A stretch of 64,000 nucleotides of DNA from an uncultured Polaribacter sp. (GTDB taxonomy: Bacteria > Bacteroidota > Bacteroidia > Flavobacteriales > Flavobacteriaceae): the NCBI GenBank assembly GCA_913047375.1, contig CAJWTV010000002.1, positions 1 to 64,000 of the forward strand, given 5' to 3'. The translations under genes and the position numbers were made by a program. The notes below the pieces were generated by a model. It was not told the DNA's origin. It saw only the letters and a list, made by a program, of their open reading frames with translations, and did not search any database. This document shows, in pieces, positions 8,170-15,816 of the stretch; positions within the stretch are counted from its first letter, which is position 1, and each line of letters begins with the position of its first letter.

Positions 8170-8532
8170 CTAATTTTCTAAGAAGCCATCTAATTTCCAT
8201 TTATCAATTATTGCTAATTTTTGAGCTGATAATTTCCCACTTGGTGGCATAGGGTATATTGAATTATTCATTCTGCTTATAAGTGATCCAACGTCTGCCT
8301 CTCTTTTTACTTGAATGAAATTGTATAAAGCTATTCTACCCGTTCTCGGAGTTGACACTCCATGACAATTCAAACAATTTGAATCTATAATAGTTTTTAC
8401 ATCATTATTATATTTAACCAGTTCTGAAATCGGTTCAGGTTCTTCTTCTAAAGGTATTTCTATTGAAGTACAACTTAAACTTAGTATCGAAATAAGAAAT
8501 ACAAGAAGTAATTTGTAAAATAAATTCATCAA
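8170..8532 (-). CDS. Single-haem cytochrome c-like lipoprotein
   Basis: Small lipoprotein (120 residues). A lipobox ILSLSC ends at Cys21, so the mature protein would be tethered to a membrane by lipid. One CLNCH haem c attachment motif (residues 53-57) is followed by a possible distal Met in YPMPPSGKLS. The rest resembles the haem-binding domains of Planctomycete-type cytochromes (IDSNCLNCH plus IDKWKLDGF). It is the first gene of a six-gene run with YceI, OB-fold, DUF5777, DUF4345 and dusB. The start has two tandem ATGs (8532, 8529). Immediately upstream is a run of six AAT units and then a -7 element. The redox partner is unknown. Confidence 0.82.
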   Translation of the reverse strand: MMNLFYKLLLVFLISILSLSCTSIEIPLEEEPEPISELVKYNNDVKTIIDSNCLNCHGVSTPRTGRIALYNFIQVKREADVGSLISRMNNSIYPMPPSGKLSAQKLAIIDKWKLDGFLEN

Positions 8533-8549
8533 ATAATAATAATAATAAT
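8532..8549. repeat. AAT trinucleotide microsatellite (six units)
   Basis: Six tandem AAT units on the plus strand (ATT on the coding strand) form most of the leader between the -7 element at 8558-8565 and the start of the haem lipoprotein gene. The run overlaps the start codon by one base. Confidence 0.8.
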
Positions 8550-8557
8550 ATTTTTAT

Positions 8558-8565
8558 CAAAGATA
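8558..8565 (-). promoter_or_regulatory. -7 promoter element of the haem lipoprotein operon
   Basis: Read on the minus strand this is TATCTTTG, an exact TAnnTTTG match, 25 nt upstream of the lipoprotein ATG. No TTTG box is visible 19 nt further upstream, so support comes from the -7 match and position only. Confidence 0.5.
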
Positions 8566-8749
8566 TTGTAATTTTTTTAATACTATATTTTTTTAACTAC
8601 TTCTTTTACAGCTCTTAATTATTGTTGCTTCTCGTTTTTTTAGACTGATTAAGTTTTTAAATAACTCATCATATTTATTATTAAATATCACTATTTATAC
8701 TTCAGAGTGGTAAAATTAAAAAGAATTGGTTTTTTTATGTTATTAATTA

Positions 8750-8769
8750 GCTATAAATATATTTATAGC
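8750..8769. promoter_or_regulatory. Perfect 20-bp palindrome upstream of lepA
   Basis: GCTATAAATA is followed directly by its exact reverse complement. The palindrome ends 24 nt before the lepA -7 element (8794-8801), so it lies at or just upstream of the -33 region. That is a usual place for an activator or repressor dimer. No regulator can be named, and the high AT content makes some palindromes likely by chance. Confidence 0.4.
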
Positions 8770-8793
8770 CAAGTTTCAATATTAAAAAAGAAG

Positions 8794-8801
8794 TATCTTT
8801 G
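8794..8801 (+). promoter_or_regulatory. -7 promoter element of lepA
   Basis: TATCTTTG, an exact TAnnTTTG match, lies 28 nt before the lepA ATG. The only -33 candidate is a weak TTTC at 8774-8777 with a 16-nt spacer. Confidence 0.55.
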
Positions 8802-8829
8802 CTAACGTTTTAGAAACCAAATTTAACGA

Positions 8830-10626
8830 ATGAAGAATATTAGAAACTTTTGTATTATCGCTCATATTGATCACGGTAAAAGTACACTAGCAGATAGATT
8901 ATTAGAGTTTACGGGTTCTGTGACTGATCGTGAAAAGAAAGATCAGTTATTAGATAGTATGGATTTAGAACGCGAGCGTGGAATTACAATAAAATCACAC
9001 GCAATCCAGATGGATTTTGAACATAAAGGAGAGCAATATGTTTTAAATTTAATTGACACTCCAGGTCATGTTGATTTTTCATATGAAGTTTCTCGTTCTA
9101 TTGCGGCTTGTGAGGGTGCATTGTTAATTGTTGATGCAGCTCAGAGTATACAAGCGCAAACAATATCTAACCTATATCTAGCTTTAGATAATGATTTAGA
9201 GATTATTCCTATTTTAAATAAAGTTGATTTACCCTCTGCTAATCCAGAGGAGGTAACAGATGATATTGTAGATTTATTAGGTTGCGACCCTGAAGATGTT
9301 ATTCACGCAAGTGGTAAAACAGGTTTTGGAGTTGAGAATATTCTAGAAGCTATTATTGATAGAGTTCCAGCTCCAAAAGGAGACCCAGAAGCACCATTAC
9401 AAGCATTAATTTTTGATTCGGTATATAATTCCTACAGAGGGATTGAAACATATTTCCGTGTTTTAAACGGTGAAATAAAAAAAGGGCAGCGAATTAAGTT
9501 TATGGCTACTAATAACGAGTATTTTGCTGATGAAGTAGGGACTTTAAAGTTAGAGCAAGTTGTTAGAAAATCGGTAAAAGCTGGTGACGTTGGTTATTTA
9601 ATTACAGGTATAAAAACAGCAAAAGAAGTAAAGGTAGGTGATACTATTACTGATGCAGAAAACCCAACTACAGAAATTGTTGATGGTTTTGAAGATGTAA
9701 AACCGATGGTTTTTGCAGGTATTTATCCTGTAGATACTGAAGATTATGAAGAGTTGCGTTACTCTATGGAAAAATTGCAATTAAACGATGCTTCATTAGT
9801 TTTTCAACCAGAGAGTTCAGCAGCTTTAGGTTTTGGTTTTCGTTGTGGGTTTCTAGGAATGTTACATATGGAAATCATTCAGGAACGCTTAGAGCGTGAA
9901 TTTAATATGACTGTTATAACAACAGTTCCAAATGTTTCTTATCATGCCTTTACCAGAAAGAATCCTAACGAGCTTATTCTTTTAAATAATCCAACTGATT
10001 TGCCAGATCCATCAAGATTAGATAGGGTAGAAGAGCCATTTATTAAGGCAAGTATTATTACAAAGTCTGATTTTGTTGGACAAGTAATGAGCCTTTGTAT
10101 CGAAAAACGTGGAGAAATCACAAATCAAACCTATTTAACAACAGAAAGAGTAGAGTTAACATTTGATATGCCTTTAGCAGAAATTGTTTTCGACTTTTAT
10201 GACCGACTAAAAACAGTTTCTAAAGGGTATGCCTCTTTCGATTATTCTCCAATTGGAATGAGAGAGTCCAAATTAGTTCGTGTTGATATTTTATTAAATT
10301 CTTCCCCGGTAGATGCATTATCAGCACTATTACATGCAGATAACGCTTATTCAATTGGTAAAAAAATAGTTGAAAAATTAAAACAATTAATACCTAGACA
10401 ACAGTTTGACATCCCAATTCAAGCAGCAATTGGCGCGAAAATTATTGCTAGAGAAACGACAAAGGCACTACGTAAAGACGTTACTGCAAAATGTTATGGT
10501 GGAGATATTTCTCGAAAACGTAAGTTGTTAGAGAAGCAGAAAAAAGGAAAGAAAAGAATGCGTCAAGTTGGTAATGTAGAAATTCCGCAAGAAGCATTTA
10601 TGGCCGTTTTAAAGTTGAATGATTAA
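8830..10626 (+). CDS. lepA: Elongation factor 4 (LepA)
   Basis: Ribosome-associated translational GTPase that back-translocates or remodels stalled ribosomes. G1 AHIDHGKS (residues 11-18), [10 protein letters not shown] (switch I), DTPGHVDF and NKVDLP follow in order. The LepA-specific C-terminal part includes RRQ-rich [22 protein letters not shown] and the Lys-rich [20 protein letters not shown]. The length of 598 aa is standard. The gene has its own promoter element upstream and a strong intrinsic terminator 26 nt downstream, so it is probably monocistronic. A 20-bp palindrome lies just above the promoter. Confidence 0.97.
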   Translation: MKNIRNFCIIAHIDHGKSTLADRLLEFTGSVTDREKKDQLLDSMDLERERGITIKSHAIQMDFEHKGEQYVLNLIDTPGHVDFSYEVSRSIAACEGALLIVDAAQSIQAQTISNLYLALDNDLEIIPILNKVDLPSANPEEVTDDIVDLLGCDPEDVIHASGKTGFGVENILEAIIDRVPAPKGDPEAPLQALIFDSVYNSYRGIETYFRVLNGEIKKGQRIKFMATNNEYFADEVGTLKLEQVVRKSVKAGDVGYLITGIKTAKEVKVGDTITDAENPTTEIVDGFEDVKPMVFAGIYPVDTEDYEELRYSMEKLQLNDASLVFQPESSAALGFGFRCGFLGMLHMEIIQERLEREFNMTVITTVPNVSYHAFTRKNPNELILLNNPTDLPDPSRLDRVEEPFIKASIITKSDFVGQVMSLCIEKRGEITNQTYLTTERVELTFDMPLAEIVFDFYDRLKTVSKGYASFDYSPIGMRESKLVRVDILLNSSPVDALSALLHADNAYSIGKKIVEKLKQLIPRQQFDIPIQAAIGAKIIARETTKALRKDVTAKCYGGDISRKRKLLEKQKKGKKRMRQVGNVEIPQEAFMAVLKLND

Positions 10627-10652
10627 ATTTAAAAGAATATATCAATAAATTA

Positions 10653-10688
10653 AAAAACTCCTTTCTGATTTATTAGAAGGGAGTTTTT
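10653..10688 (+). terminator. Intrinsic terminator after lepA
   Basis: A 14-bp stem (AAAAACTCCTTTCT pairing with AGAAGGGAGTTTTT, one G-U pair) with an 8-nt loop runs into a T tract, 26 nt after the lepA stop. Confidence 0.9.
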
Positions 10689-10807
10689 ATTTGAGTTATA
10701 AAGTTTTCACGTAATAATTTATAATTTAAAATTGTAATTGATATTTGTTTAATAAATTTATAAAAAAAATGAATAGTGCCTTAATTTTGAATTATAAATA
10801 TAATGAT

Positions 10808-11839
10808 ATGACATATAAGCCTAATATTTTAATAGTATATACTGGTGGTACTATTGGTATGGTTAAGGATTATAAAACCAATGCGTTAAGAGCTTTTGAT
10901 TTTAATCAGATTATTGAAAAGATACCAGAATTAAAACAACTAAAATGCAACATAGATAGTGTTTCCTTTGAGGAGCTTATTGATTCTTCAAATATGAACA
11001 CAGATTATTATATTCAGTTAGTTGAAATAATTGAAAAAAATTATGAAATTTACGACGGTTTTGTCGTTCTATCAGGATCCGACACAATGTCTTACACGTC
11101 TTCGGTTATTAGTTTTATGTTTGAAAACTTACAAAAGCCAATTATTTTTACAGGCTCACAATTACCAATTGGAGATTTAAGAACAGATGCAAAAGAGAAT
11201 TTAATAACAACAATAGAAATAGCTGCAGCAAGAAAAAAGAATAAACCAGTTATTTCAGAAGTTTGTTTGTATTTTGAGTATAAATTATACAGAGCTAACA
11301 GAACAACAAAAATTAATTCAGAACAATTTGAGGCATTCGCTTCTATGAATTATCCACCACTAGCAGAAAGCGGAGTTTATTTAAATTTCAATGAACATTT
11401 AATTCATAAACCTGAAAAGGAGTCAGAAAAATTAATTATCAGAAAAAAATTAGATACTAATATTGTAATTTTAAAGTTATTCCCTGGTATTACAAAAAAT
11501 GTTATTGAGAGTATTTTATCAATTAAAAACTTAAAAGGGATTGTTTTAGAGACCTATGGAGCAGGAAATGCACTAACAAAAAAATGGTTTATAGATTTAT
11601 TAACTTTTACAATAAAAAAAGGAGTACAAATTATAAATGTATCACAATGTCCAGGAGGGAGTGTAATTTTAGGTCATTATGAAACAAGTGTTGCACTAAA
11701 AGAAATCGGTGTCGTAAATGGAAAAGATATTACAACAGAAAGTGCAATTGCAAAATTGATGTATTTATTAGGTGAAAATTTAGATTCAAAATCTTTTAAA
11801 TTGTTCTTTGAAAGGTCTTTAAGAGGAGAGATTTCATAA
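10808..11839 (+). CDS. ansA: Type I (cytoplasmic) L-asparaginase
   Basis: Hydrolyses asparagine to aspartate and ammonia. The first catalytic Thr is in YTGGTIGM near the N-terminus and the second in the SGSDTMSYTSS motif; TGSQLPIGDLRTDAKENL is also typical. The start was set at ATG 10808 (MTYKPNILIVYTGG), because homologues begin just before this strand and no signal peptide is present. ATG 10769 and TTG 10745 are alternative upstream starts that would add 13 or 21 residues. With 343 aa and no leader it is the cytoplasmic type I enzyme. It lies between the lepA terminator and the exbB leader and looks monocistronic. Confidence 0.93.
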   Translation: MTYKPNILIVYTGGTIGMVKDYKTNALRAFDFNQIIEKIPELKQLKCNIDSVSFEELIDSSNMNTDYYIQLVEIIEKNYEIYDGFVVLSGSDTMSYTSSVISFMFENLQKPIIFTGSQLPIGDLRTDAKENLITTIEIAAARKKNKPVISEVCLYFEYKLYRANRTTKINSEQFEAFASMNYPPLAESGVYLNFNEHLIHKPEKESEKLIIRKKLDTNIVILKLFPGITKNVIESILSIKNLKGIVLETYGAGNALTKKWFIDLLTFTIKKGVQIINVSQCPGGSVILGHYETSVALKEIGVVNGKDITTESAIAKLMYLLGENLDSKSFKLFFERSLRGEIS

Positions 11840-11975
11840 AGTATAAGATGCTTATTTCATTTTTTTCTAATGACTTTTTATTATTATTGTTATTAAAAAG
11901 AAATTATTCCATTAATTCTTAATAAAAACCTGTCGTTTTTTTTTAAATCCTCAACATTTAGTTGTTTATTGCTTC

Positions 11976-12052
11976 CTCAAATTAACAGGTCTGTTAAATG
12001 CCTTTTTTACATAAAAAATAATCTTAACACCAAAGTGCTTTGTTAATTTGAG
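11976..12052 (+). promoter_or_regulatory. Inverted repeats with alternative pairing upstream of exbB
   Basis: CTCAAATTAACA (11976-11987) is the exact reverse complement of TGTTAATTTGAG (12041-12052). The left arm also pairs locally: TTAACAG (11982-11988) with CTGTTAA (11991-11997) around a 2-nt loop. A third TTAACA at 12024-12029 could pair with the right arm. These pairings exclude each other. The region lies 56-132 nt before the exbB ATG, in a gene-free stretch of 268 bp, and may be an operator or a switching leader. No promoter was located with confidence here. Confidence 0.4.
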
Positions 12053-12107
12053 AGAAAAAATTATATATTTTTAAACCGTTAACTATTAAAAATTAATTAT
12101 AACAAAG

Positions 12108-12830
12108 ATGAAAAAAGTATCAAACACCCTAACTGTAGTAGGATTTATGTTTTTTGGAGCTATTCAATCAACTTTCGCTCAAGAGGCAGTAATCGAAGAA
12201 AGAACTTTTCACCAAGAATTAAAACAACGTTTTATTGAAGGTGATCCTCAATTCATGGGAATTGTATTAGTAGCCTTAATATTGGGTTTAGCTATCGCAA
12301 TTGAAAGAATTATTTATTTAAACATGGCAACAACAAATACAAAAAAATTAGTTACTAGTGTAGATGAAGCTTTAAGTTCTGGTGGTGTAGAAGCAGCAAA
12401 AGAAGTTTGTAGAAACGAAAAAGGACCTGTTGCATCTATTTTTTATCAAGGATTAGATAGAGCAGATGAAGGAATTGATGCAGTAGAAAAAGCAGTAGTT
12501 TCTTACGGAGGTGTTCAAATGGGGCAACTAGAAAAGAATGTTTCTTGGTTATCTTTATTTATCGCTTTAGCTCCGATGCTTGGTTTCATGGGAACAGTAA
12601 TTGGTATGATTAAAGCTTTTGATATGATTGCAGTAGCAAATGATATCTCTCCTGGTGTTGTAGCCGTTGGTATTAAAGTAGCACTTTTAACAACTGTATT
12701 TGGTTTAGTAGTCGCAATTATATTACAGATTTTTTATAATTATATTGTGTCAAAAATAGATAGTATCGTCAATAATATGGAAGATGCTTCGATATCATTA
12801 ATTGATTTGTTAGTTAAATATAAAAAATAA
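12108..12830 (+). CDS. exbB: MotA/TolQ/ExbB proton channel family protein
   Basis: Inner-membrane component of an ExbB-ExbD energy-transducing complex, which uses the proton gradient to drive TonB-dependent import or related envelope work. The 240-residue protein starts with a signal-like hydrophobic stretch ending FAQEA, followed by a membrane helix at about residues 50-68. After a cytoplasmic domain come two long helices containing LAPMLGFMGTVIGMIKAF and GIKVALLTTVFGLVVAII, the typical pore helices. It is first in the exbB-hyp-exbD-exbD operon (8-nt gap to the next gene), preceded by inverted repeats. The TonB gene is not adjacent. Confidence 0.92.
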   Translation: MKKVSNTLTVVGFMFFGAIQSTFAQEAVIEERTFHQELKQRFIEGDPQFMGIVLVALILGLAIAIERIIYLNMATTNTKKLVTSVDEALSSGGVEAAKEVCRNEKGPVASIFYQGLDRADEGIDAVEKAVVSYGGVQMGQLEKNVSWLSLFIALAPMLGFMGTVIGMIKAFDMIAVANDISPGVVAVGIKVALLTTVFGLVVAIILQIFYNYIVSKIDSIVNNMEDASISLIDLLVKYKK

Positions 12831-12838
12831 TTATCATT

Positions 12839-13309
12839 ATGAAAGATAATAATTTAGCAAAATATCTAAGCATATTTGTAGCTGTTATAGCCTTAATAGG
12901 TGCGATCTTGTTTATACGAGTATTTATGGCAGATATAGATGCTTTAGAAAATGACCCAGATGTTCAAAAAAGTGTCGTAAATCCTATTGTATGGTTTTCA
13001 GCAGCTTTGTTATATACAGCTATTATAATAACTGTAGGTTTATCTCTATGGAGCATGATAAAAAACCCTAACAATTTAAAGAAGATTGGTTTAGGATTAG
13101 GACTTTTAACTGTAGTATTAGTAATTTCCTACTTTACAGCAGACAGTAATGCAGTTCTTGACACACAAGGACTCGTTTTAGAAGGTGGTGAAGCAGGGAC
13201 TTCTATGAATCAGTGGGTTGGAACCGGTATTTGGTTTAGCGTCGCTTTAGGATTAGTAGCAAGTTTATTTTTCGTATACGATTTACTTAAAGGATTAATA
13301 AAATCATAA
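12839..13309 (+). CDS. Conserved membrane protein of the ExbB/ExbD operon
   Basis: Protein of 156 residues with about four hydrophobic helices (near residues 9-28, 50-72, 80-98 and 128-150) and an acidic periplasmic loop after the first (DIDALENDPDVQ). A small membrane protein of this type is commonly found between exbB and exbD in Flavobacteriia, so a role in assembling or tuning the proton channel is plausible but unproven. It starts 8 nt after exbB and ends 3 nt before exbD, so it is certainly in the operon. No characterised family could be named from sequence. Confidence 0.75.
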   Translation: MKDNNLAKYLSIFVAVIALIGAILFIRVFMADIDALENDPDVQKSVVNPIVWFSAALLYTAIIITVGLSLWSMIKNPNNLKKIGLGLGLLTVVLVISYFTADSNAVLDTQGLVLEGGEAGTSMNQWVGTGIWFSVALGLVASLFFVYDLLKGLIKS

Positions 13310-13312
13310 ATT

Positions 13313-13939
13313 ATGGCTAGAAGAGAGACTCCAGAAATTAATGCAGGGTCAATGGCAGATATAGCTTTCTTGTTATTAATTTTTTTCTTAGTAACTACTA
13401 CTATGAATGTGGACTCAGGTATTTCAAAAAAGTTATCTGAAAAACCCCCTTTAGACTATGTACCTCCTATAATTAAGGAGAGAAATATCTTTGAAGTTAA
13501 TATTAACAGAAATAACCAGCTTCTAGTAGAAGATGAAAGAATGGATGTTAATCAATTGAAAGATGCTGCTATTAAATTCATTGATAATGGTGGTGGTGAA
13601 GGTAAAATGGTAGATAATGTGTCTACAGGACTTTGTGATTATTGTAAAGGAGACAAGAGTGTAACTTCTTCTGATCATCCGAATAAAGCAATTATTTCTG
13701 TACAAAGTGATAGAGGAACTGAATATGGTACATATATTATTGTACAAAATGAGTTACTAAGAGCTTACACAGAATTAAGAAATAGATTGAGTCAAGAACG
13801 TTATAAAATATCTTACACAGAGCTTGAAAAACTCTACAGAGATGATAAAAATAACGAAGATTTAAAGAAAAAAGTTGAGGCTATAAAATTAGCATATCCT
13901 CAAATTGTTTCTGATTCAGAGCCAACATCGGCAAACTAA
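13313..13939 (+). CDS. exbD: Biopolymer transport protein ExbD, first copy
   Basis: Single-pass membrane partner of ExbB with a periplasmic domain. The essential Asp of the family is Asp16 in GSMADIAFLLLIFFLVTTTM. The 208-residue protein is longer than a classical ExbD (about 140 aa). The extra length includes a Gly-rich segment followed by GLCDYCKGDKS, with a CxxC pair in the predicted periplasmic domain, and a charged helical C-terminus. It starts 3 nt after the preceding gene and a second exbD follows after 18 nt. Two different ExbD proteins per ExbB suggests a hetero-oligomeric channel, which is inference. Confidence 0.9.
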   Translation: MARRETPEINAGSMADIAFLLLIFFLVTTTMNVDSGISKKLSEKPPLDYVPPIIKERNIFEVNINRNNQLLVEDERMDVNQLKDAAIKFIDNGGGEGKMVDNVSTGLCDYCKGDKSVTSSDHPNKAIISVQSDRGTEYGTYIIVQNELLRAYTELRNRLSQERYKISYTELEKLYRDDKNNEDLKKKVEAIKLAYPQIVSDSEPTSAN

Positions 13940-13957
13940 TTTTAAAATTTAACAAGT

Positions 13958-14425
13958 ATGTCTAAATTTAAAAAGAAAAAAAAGGGAATGCCTGCTGTAA
14001 ACACAGCATCTTTACCAGATATTGTATTTATGTTGTTGTTTTTTTTCATGGTTACAACAACCATGAGGGAGACTAGCTTACAAATCGATACTCCATCTTT
14101 ACCTTCTGCTACAGAAGTTAAGAAATTAGAACATAAAAGTTTAGTAAGTACTATATATGTTGGGAAAGCGAAAGACTCAAAATATGGTGTAGGTTATAAT
14201 AAAATTCAACTTAATGACAAGATAGCCTCTTCGGATCAAGTTCCAGCATTTATTATTAATGCAAGAACAAAAGTTTCTGAAGCTGAAATTCCATTTATGA
14301 CTACTTCTATTAAAGCAGATAAAAAATCTAGTGTAGGAACAATTACAGATATAAGATTAAAATTAAGAGACGTAAATGCTCTTAAAGTTAGTTATTCAAC
14401 TAACACTGGTTCGGATATTAGGTAA
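13958..14425 (+). CDS. exbD: Biopolymer transport protein ExbD, second copy
   Basis: Second ExbD-type protein, 155 residues. A lysine-rich cytoplasmic N-terminus (KFKKKKKG) precedes the membrane helix with the conserved Asp21 in TASLPDIVFMLLFFFMVTTT. A periplasmic domain follows, with FIINARTKVSEAEIPFMTT in the central strands. It lacks the CxxC insert of the first copy. It is the last gene of the exbB operon: a strong hairpin with a T tract begins 14 nt after the stop. Confidence 0.92.
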   Translation: MSKFKKKKKGMPAVNTASLPDIVFMLLFFFMVTTTMRETSLQIDTPSLPSATEVKKLEHKSLVSTIYVGKAKDSKYGVGYNKIQLNDKIASSDQVPAFIINARTKVSEAEIPFMTTSIKADKKSSVGTITDIRLKLRDVNALKVSYSTNTGSDIR

Positions 14426-14439
14426 TACATCTATTATAT

Positions 14440-14483
14440 TTAATTAAAAAAGCAATCCTATTAAGGATTGCTTTTTTAATTAA
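14440..14483. terminator. Intrinsic terminator after exbD
   Basis: A 20-bp perfect stem (core AAAAAAGCAATCCT with AGGATTGCTTTTTT) around a 4-nt ATTA loop, with A and T tracts on either side. It ends the exbB operon and is symmetric enough to work in both directions. Confidence 0.93.
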
Positions 14484-14547
14484 ATAATATTTGAGAATAT
14501 TTTGTTTATTTGGACTCATGAAATATTGTATATTTAATTTTAATATC

Positions 14548-15222
14548 ATGAATAAATTATTTGTATATATTTTGCTTTTTTTTAGCTCAATCACTTCAGC
14601 TCAAAAAGATTCCTTAGATATTGGTGATCGGTATGCTGATGATCAAATATATTTTATGGTTTCCTACAATCAAAAGTTTAGTCAACCTAACTCTGTTACT
14701 CGAAGTGGGTTCTCTTATGGTCTGTCTACTGGTTTTATGAAAGATATTATTCTTAATAAACAAGGAACAATATCATTCGCACTAGGAGCAGGGTATGGCT
14801 ATGATTTTTATAATCATAAATTAAAAGTTGAGCAAATCAACCAAAGTACATTATTTTCAACTGATAATACTTTAAATTCAAACACCTACTCCTCTCATAA
14901 TTTAGAGCTTCCATTAGAAGTAAGATGGAGGACATCAACTGCCAACAAGTATAAGTTTTGGAGAATTTATTCTGGCATTAAATTTTTATATAACTTTTCT
15001 AATAATTTTGAATTTTTAAGCGAAAATGATGTAAAAACTTCTTATGCCAATATTGATTCTTATAATAAATTACAATTTGGTTTGACTCTGTCTGGGGGTT
15101 ATGATGTAATTAATTTTCATATTTTTTATGGATTATCTCCTGTTTATAAGAATGCTACTATTAACGCAGAATCGATAGAAACAAAAGTTTTAAAATTCGG
15201 TTTTGTTTTTTATTTTCTATAA
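14548..15222 (+). CDS. Outer-membrane beta-barrel protein (porin/PorT-like)
   Basis: Secreted protein of 224 residues. The start was set at ATG 14548, where MNKLFVYILLFFSSITSAQ forms a signal peptide; the longer in-frame TTG reading adds 19 residues without merit. The mature part has alternating strands (GFSYGLSTGFMKDIIL, LPLEVRWRTS, FGLTLSGGYDVI) and ends KFGFVFYFL, an aromatic-terminated last strand expected for recognition by the barrel-assembly machinery. Proteins of this kind follow exbD in several flavobacteria, but a terminator lies between, so it is probably expressed separately. Its 3' end overlaps the convergent PAP2-like gene by 6 bp. Substrate unknown. Confidence 0.72.
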   Translation: MNKLFVYILLFFSSITSAQKDSLDIGDRYADDQIYFMVSYNQKFSQPNSVTRSGFSYGLSTGFMKDIILNKQGTISFALGAGYGYDFYNHKLKVEQINQSTLFSTDNTLNSNTYSSHNLELPLEVRWRTSTANKYKFWRIYSGIKFLYNFSNNFEFLSENDVKTSYANIDSYNKLQFGLTLSGGYDVINFHIFYGLSPVYKNATINAESIETKVLKFGFVFYFL

Positions 15223-15816
15223 AATGCAATAGGCACATATTTGTGATGAAATCCCAAATAAAACACCTAAGTATACTTCTTTGGGTTCATGAGCTTTTAA
15301 ATGTAGTCTAGCGCTTGCTAAAAGACCAGAAAGTAATATAAGTACAAGTATAATAGGAGCTACTGAAGTTGAATATTCAAACCCCATCATCATGAAAAAC
15401 CCTATCAGACTTCCAATAGAGAGTAAATGTAAACTCACTTTTATTTGAAATATTATAAATAAATAAACAAGTATTAGACCTAATGTTGTTCCATAGAATA
15501 GTACTCCAAAGTCTCTAAGATTTAATGACTTCATAAAGATATTACCTATTATAGTAAATAATAGAATCATTAAAAAAAGGGGTATTTTCCGTTCTTTTAT
15601 AGACTGAACTTTAAAAGAATTTATCAGGTTTAGTCCTTTTAATAAAATTAATACTCCTAACGGTATTAAATAAGTTATTATAAATATATAACCAATTAAA
15701 TATAGCCTTTGCTTTTCTATTATTGTGTGAGGAAGAAATATAAGATATATTATAACCCCTATTGTAGGTAAAACAATTGGATGTAAAATAATTGATATGA
15801 ATTTATATAACCTCAC
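15217..15816 (-). CDS. PAP2-like integral membrane protein
   Basis: Protein of 199 residues with about six membrane helices. The C-terminal SARLHLKAHEPKEVYLG fits the third PAP2 phosphatase motif (R-x5-H-x3-D), with Arg and His in place but Glu instead of Asp. The earlier SLHLLSIGSL may be a relic of the PSGH motif. It may therefore be a divergent or inactive lipid phosphatase; this is inference. The start is GTG at 15816, sharing its first base with the rpoN stop codon (TAGTG), so translation is probably coupled to rpoN. No ATG lies near the N-terminus. It overlaps the convergent barrel gene by 6 bp. Confidence 0.65.
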   Translation of the reverse strand: MRLYKFISIILHPIVLPTIGVIIYLIFLPHTIIEKQRLYLIGYIFIITYLIPLGVLILLKGLNLINSFKVQSIKERKIPLFLMILLFTIIGNIFMKSLNLRDFGVLFYGTTLGLILVYLFIIFQIKVSLHLLSIGSLIGFFMMMGFEYSTSVAPIILVLILLSGLLASARLHLKAHEPKEVYLGVLFGISSQICAYCIL

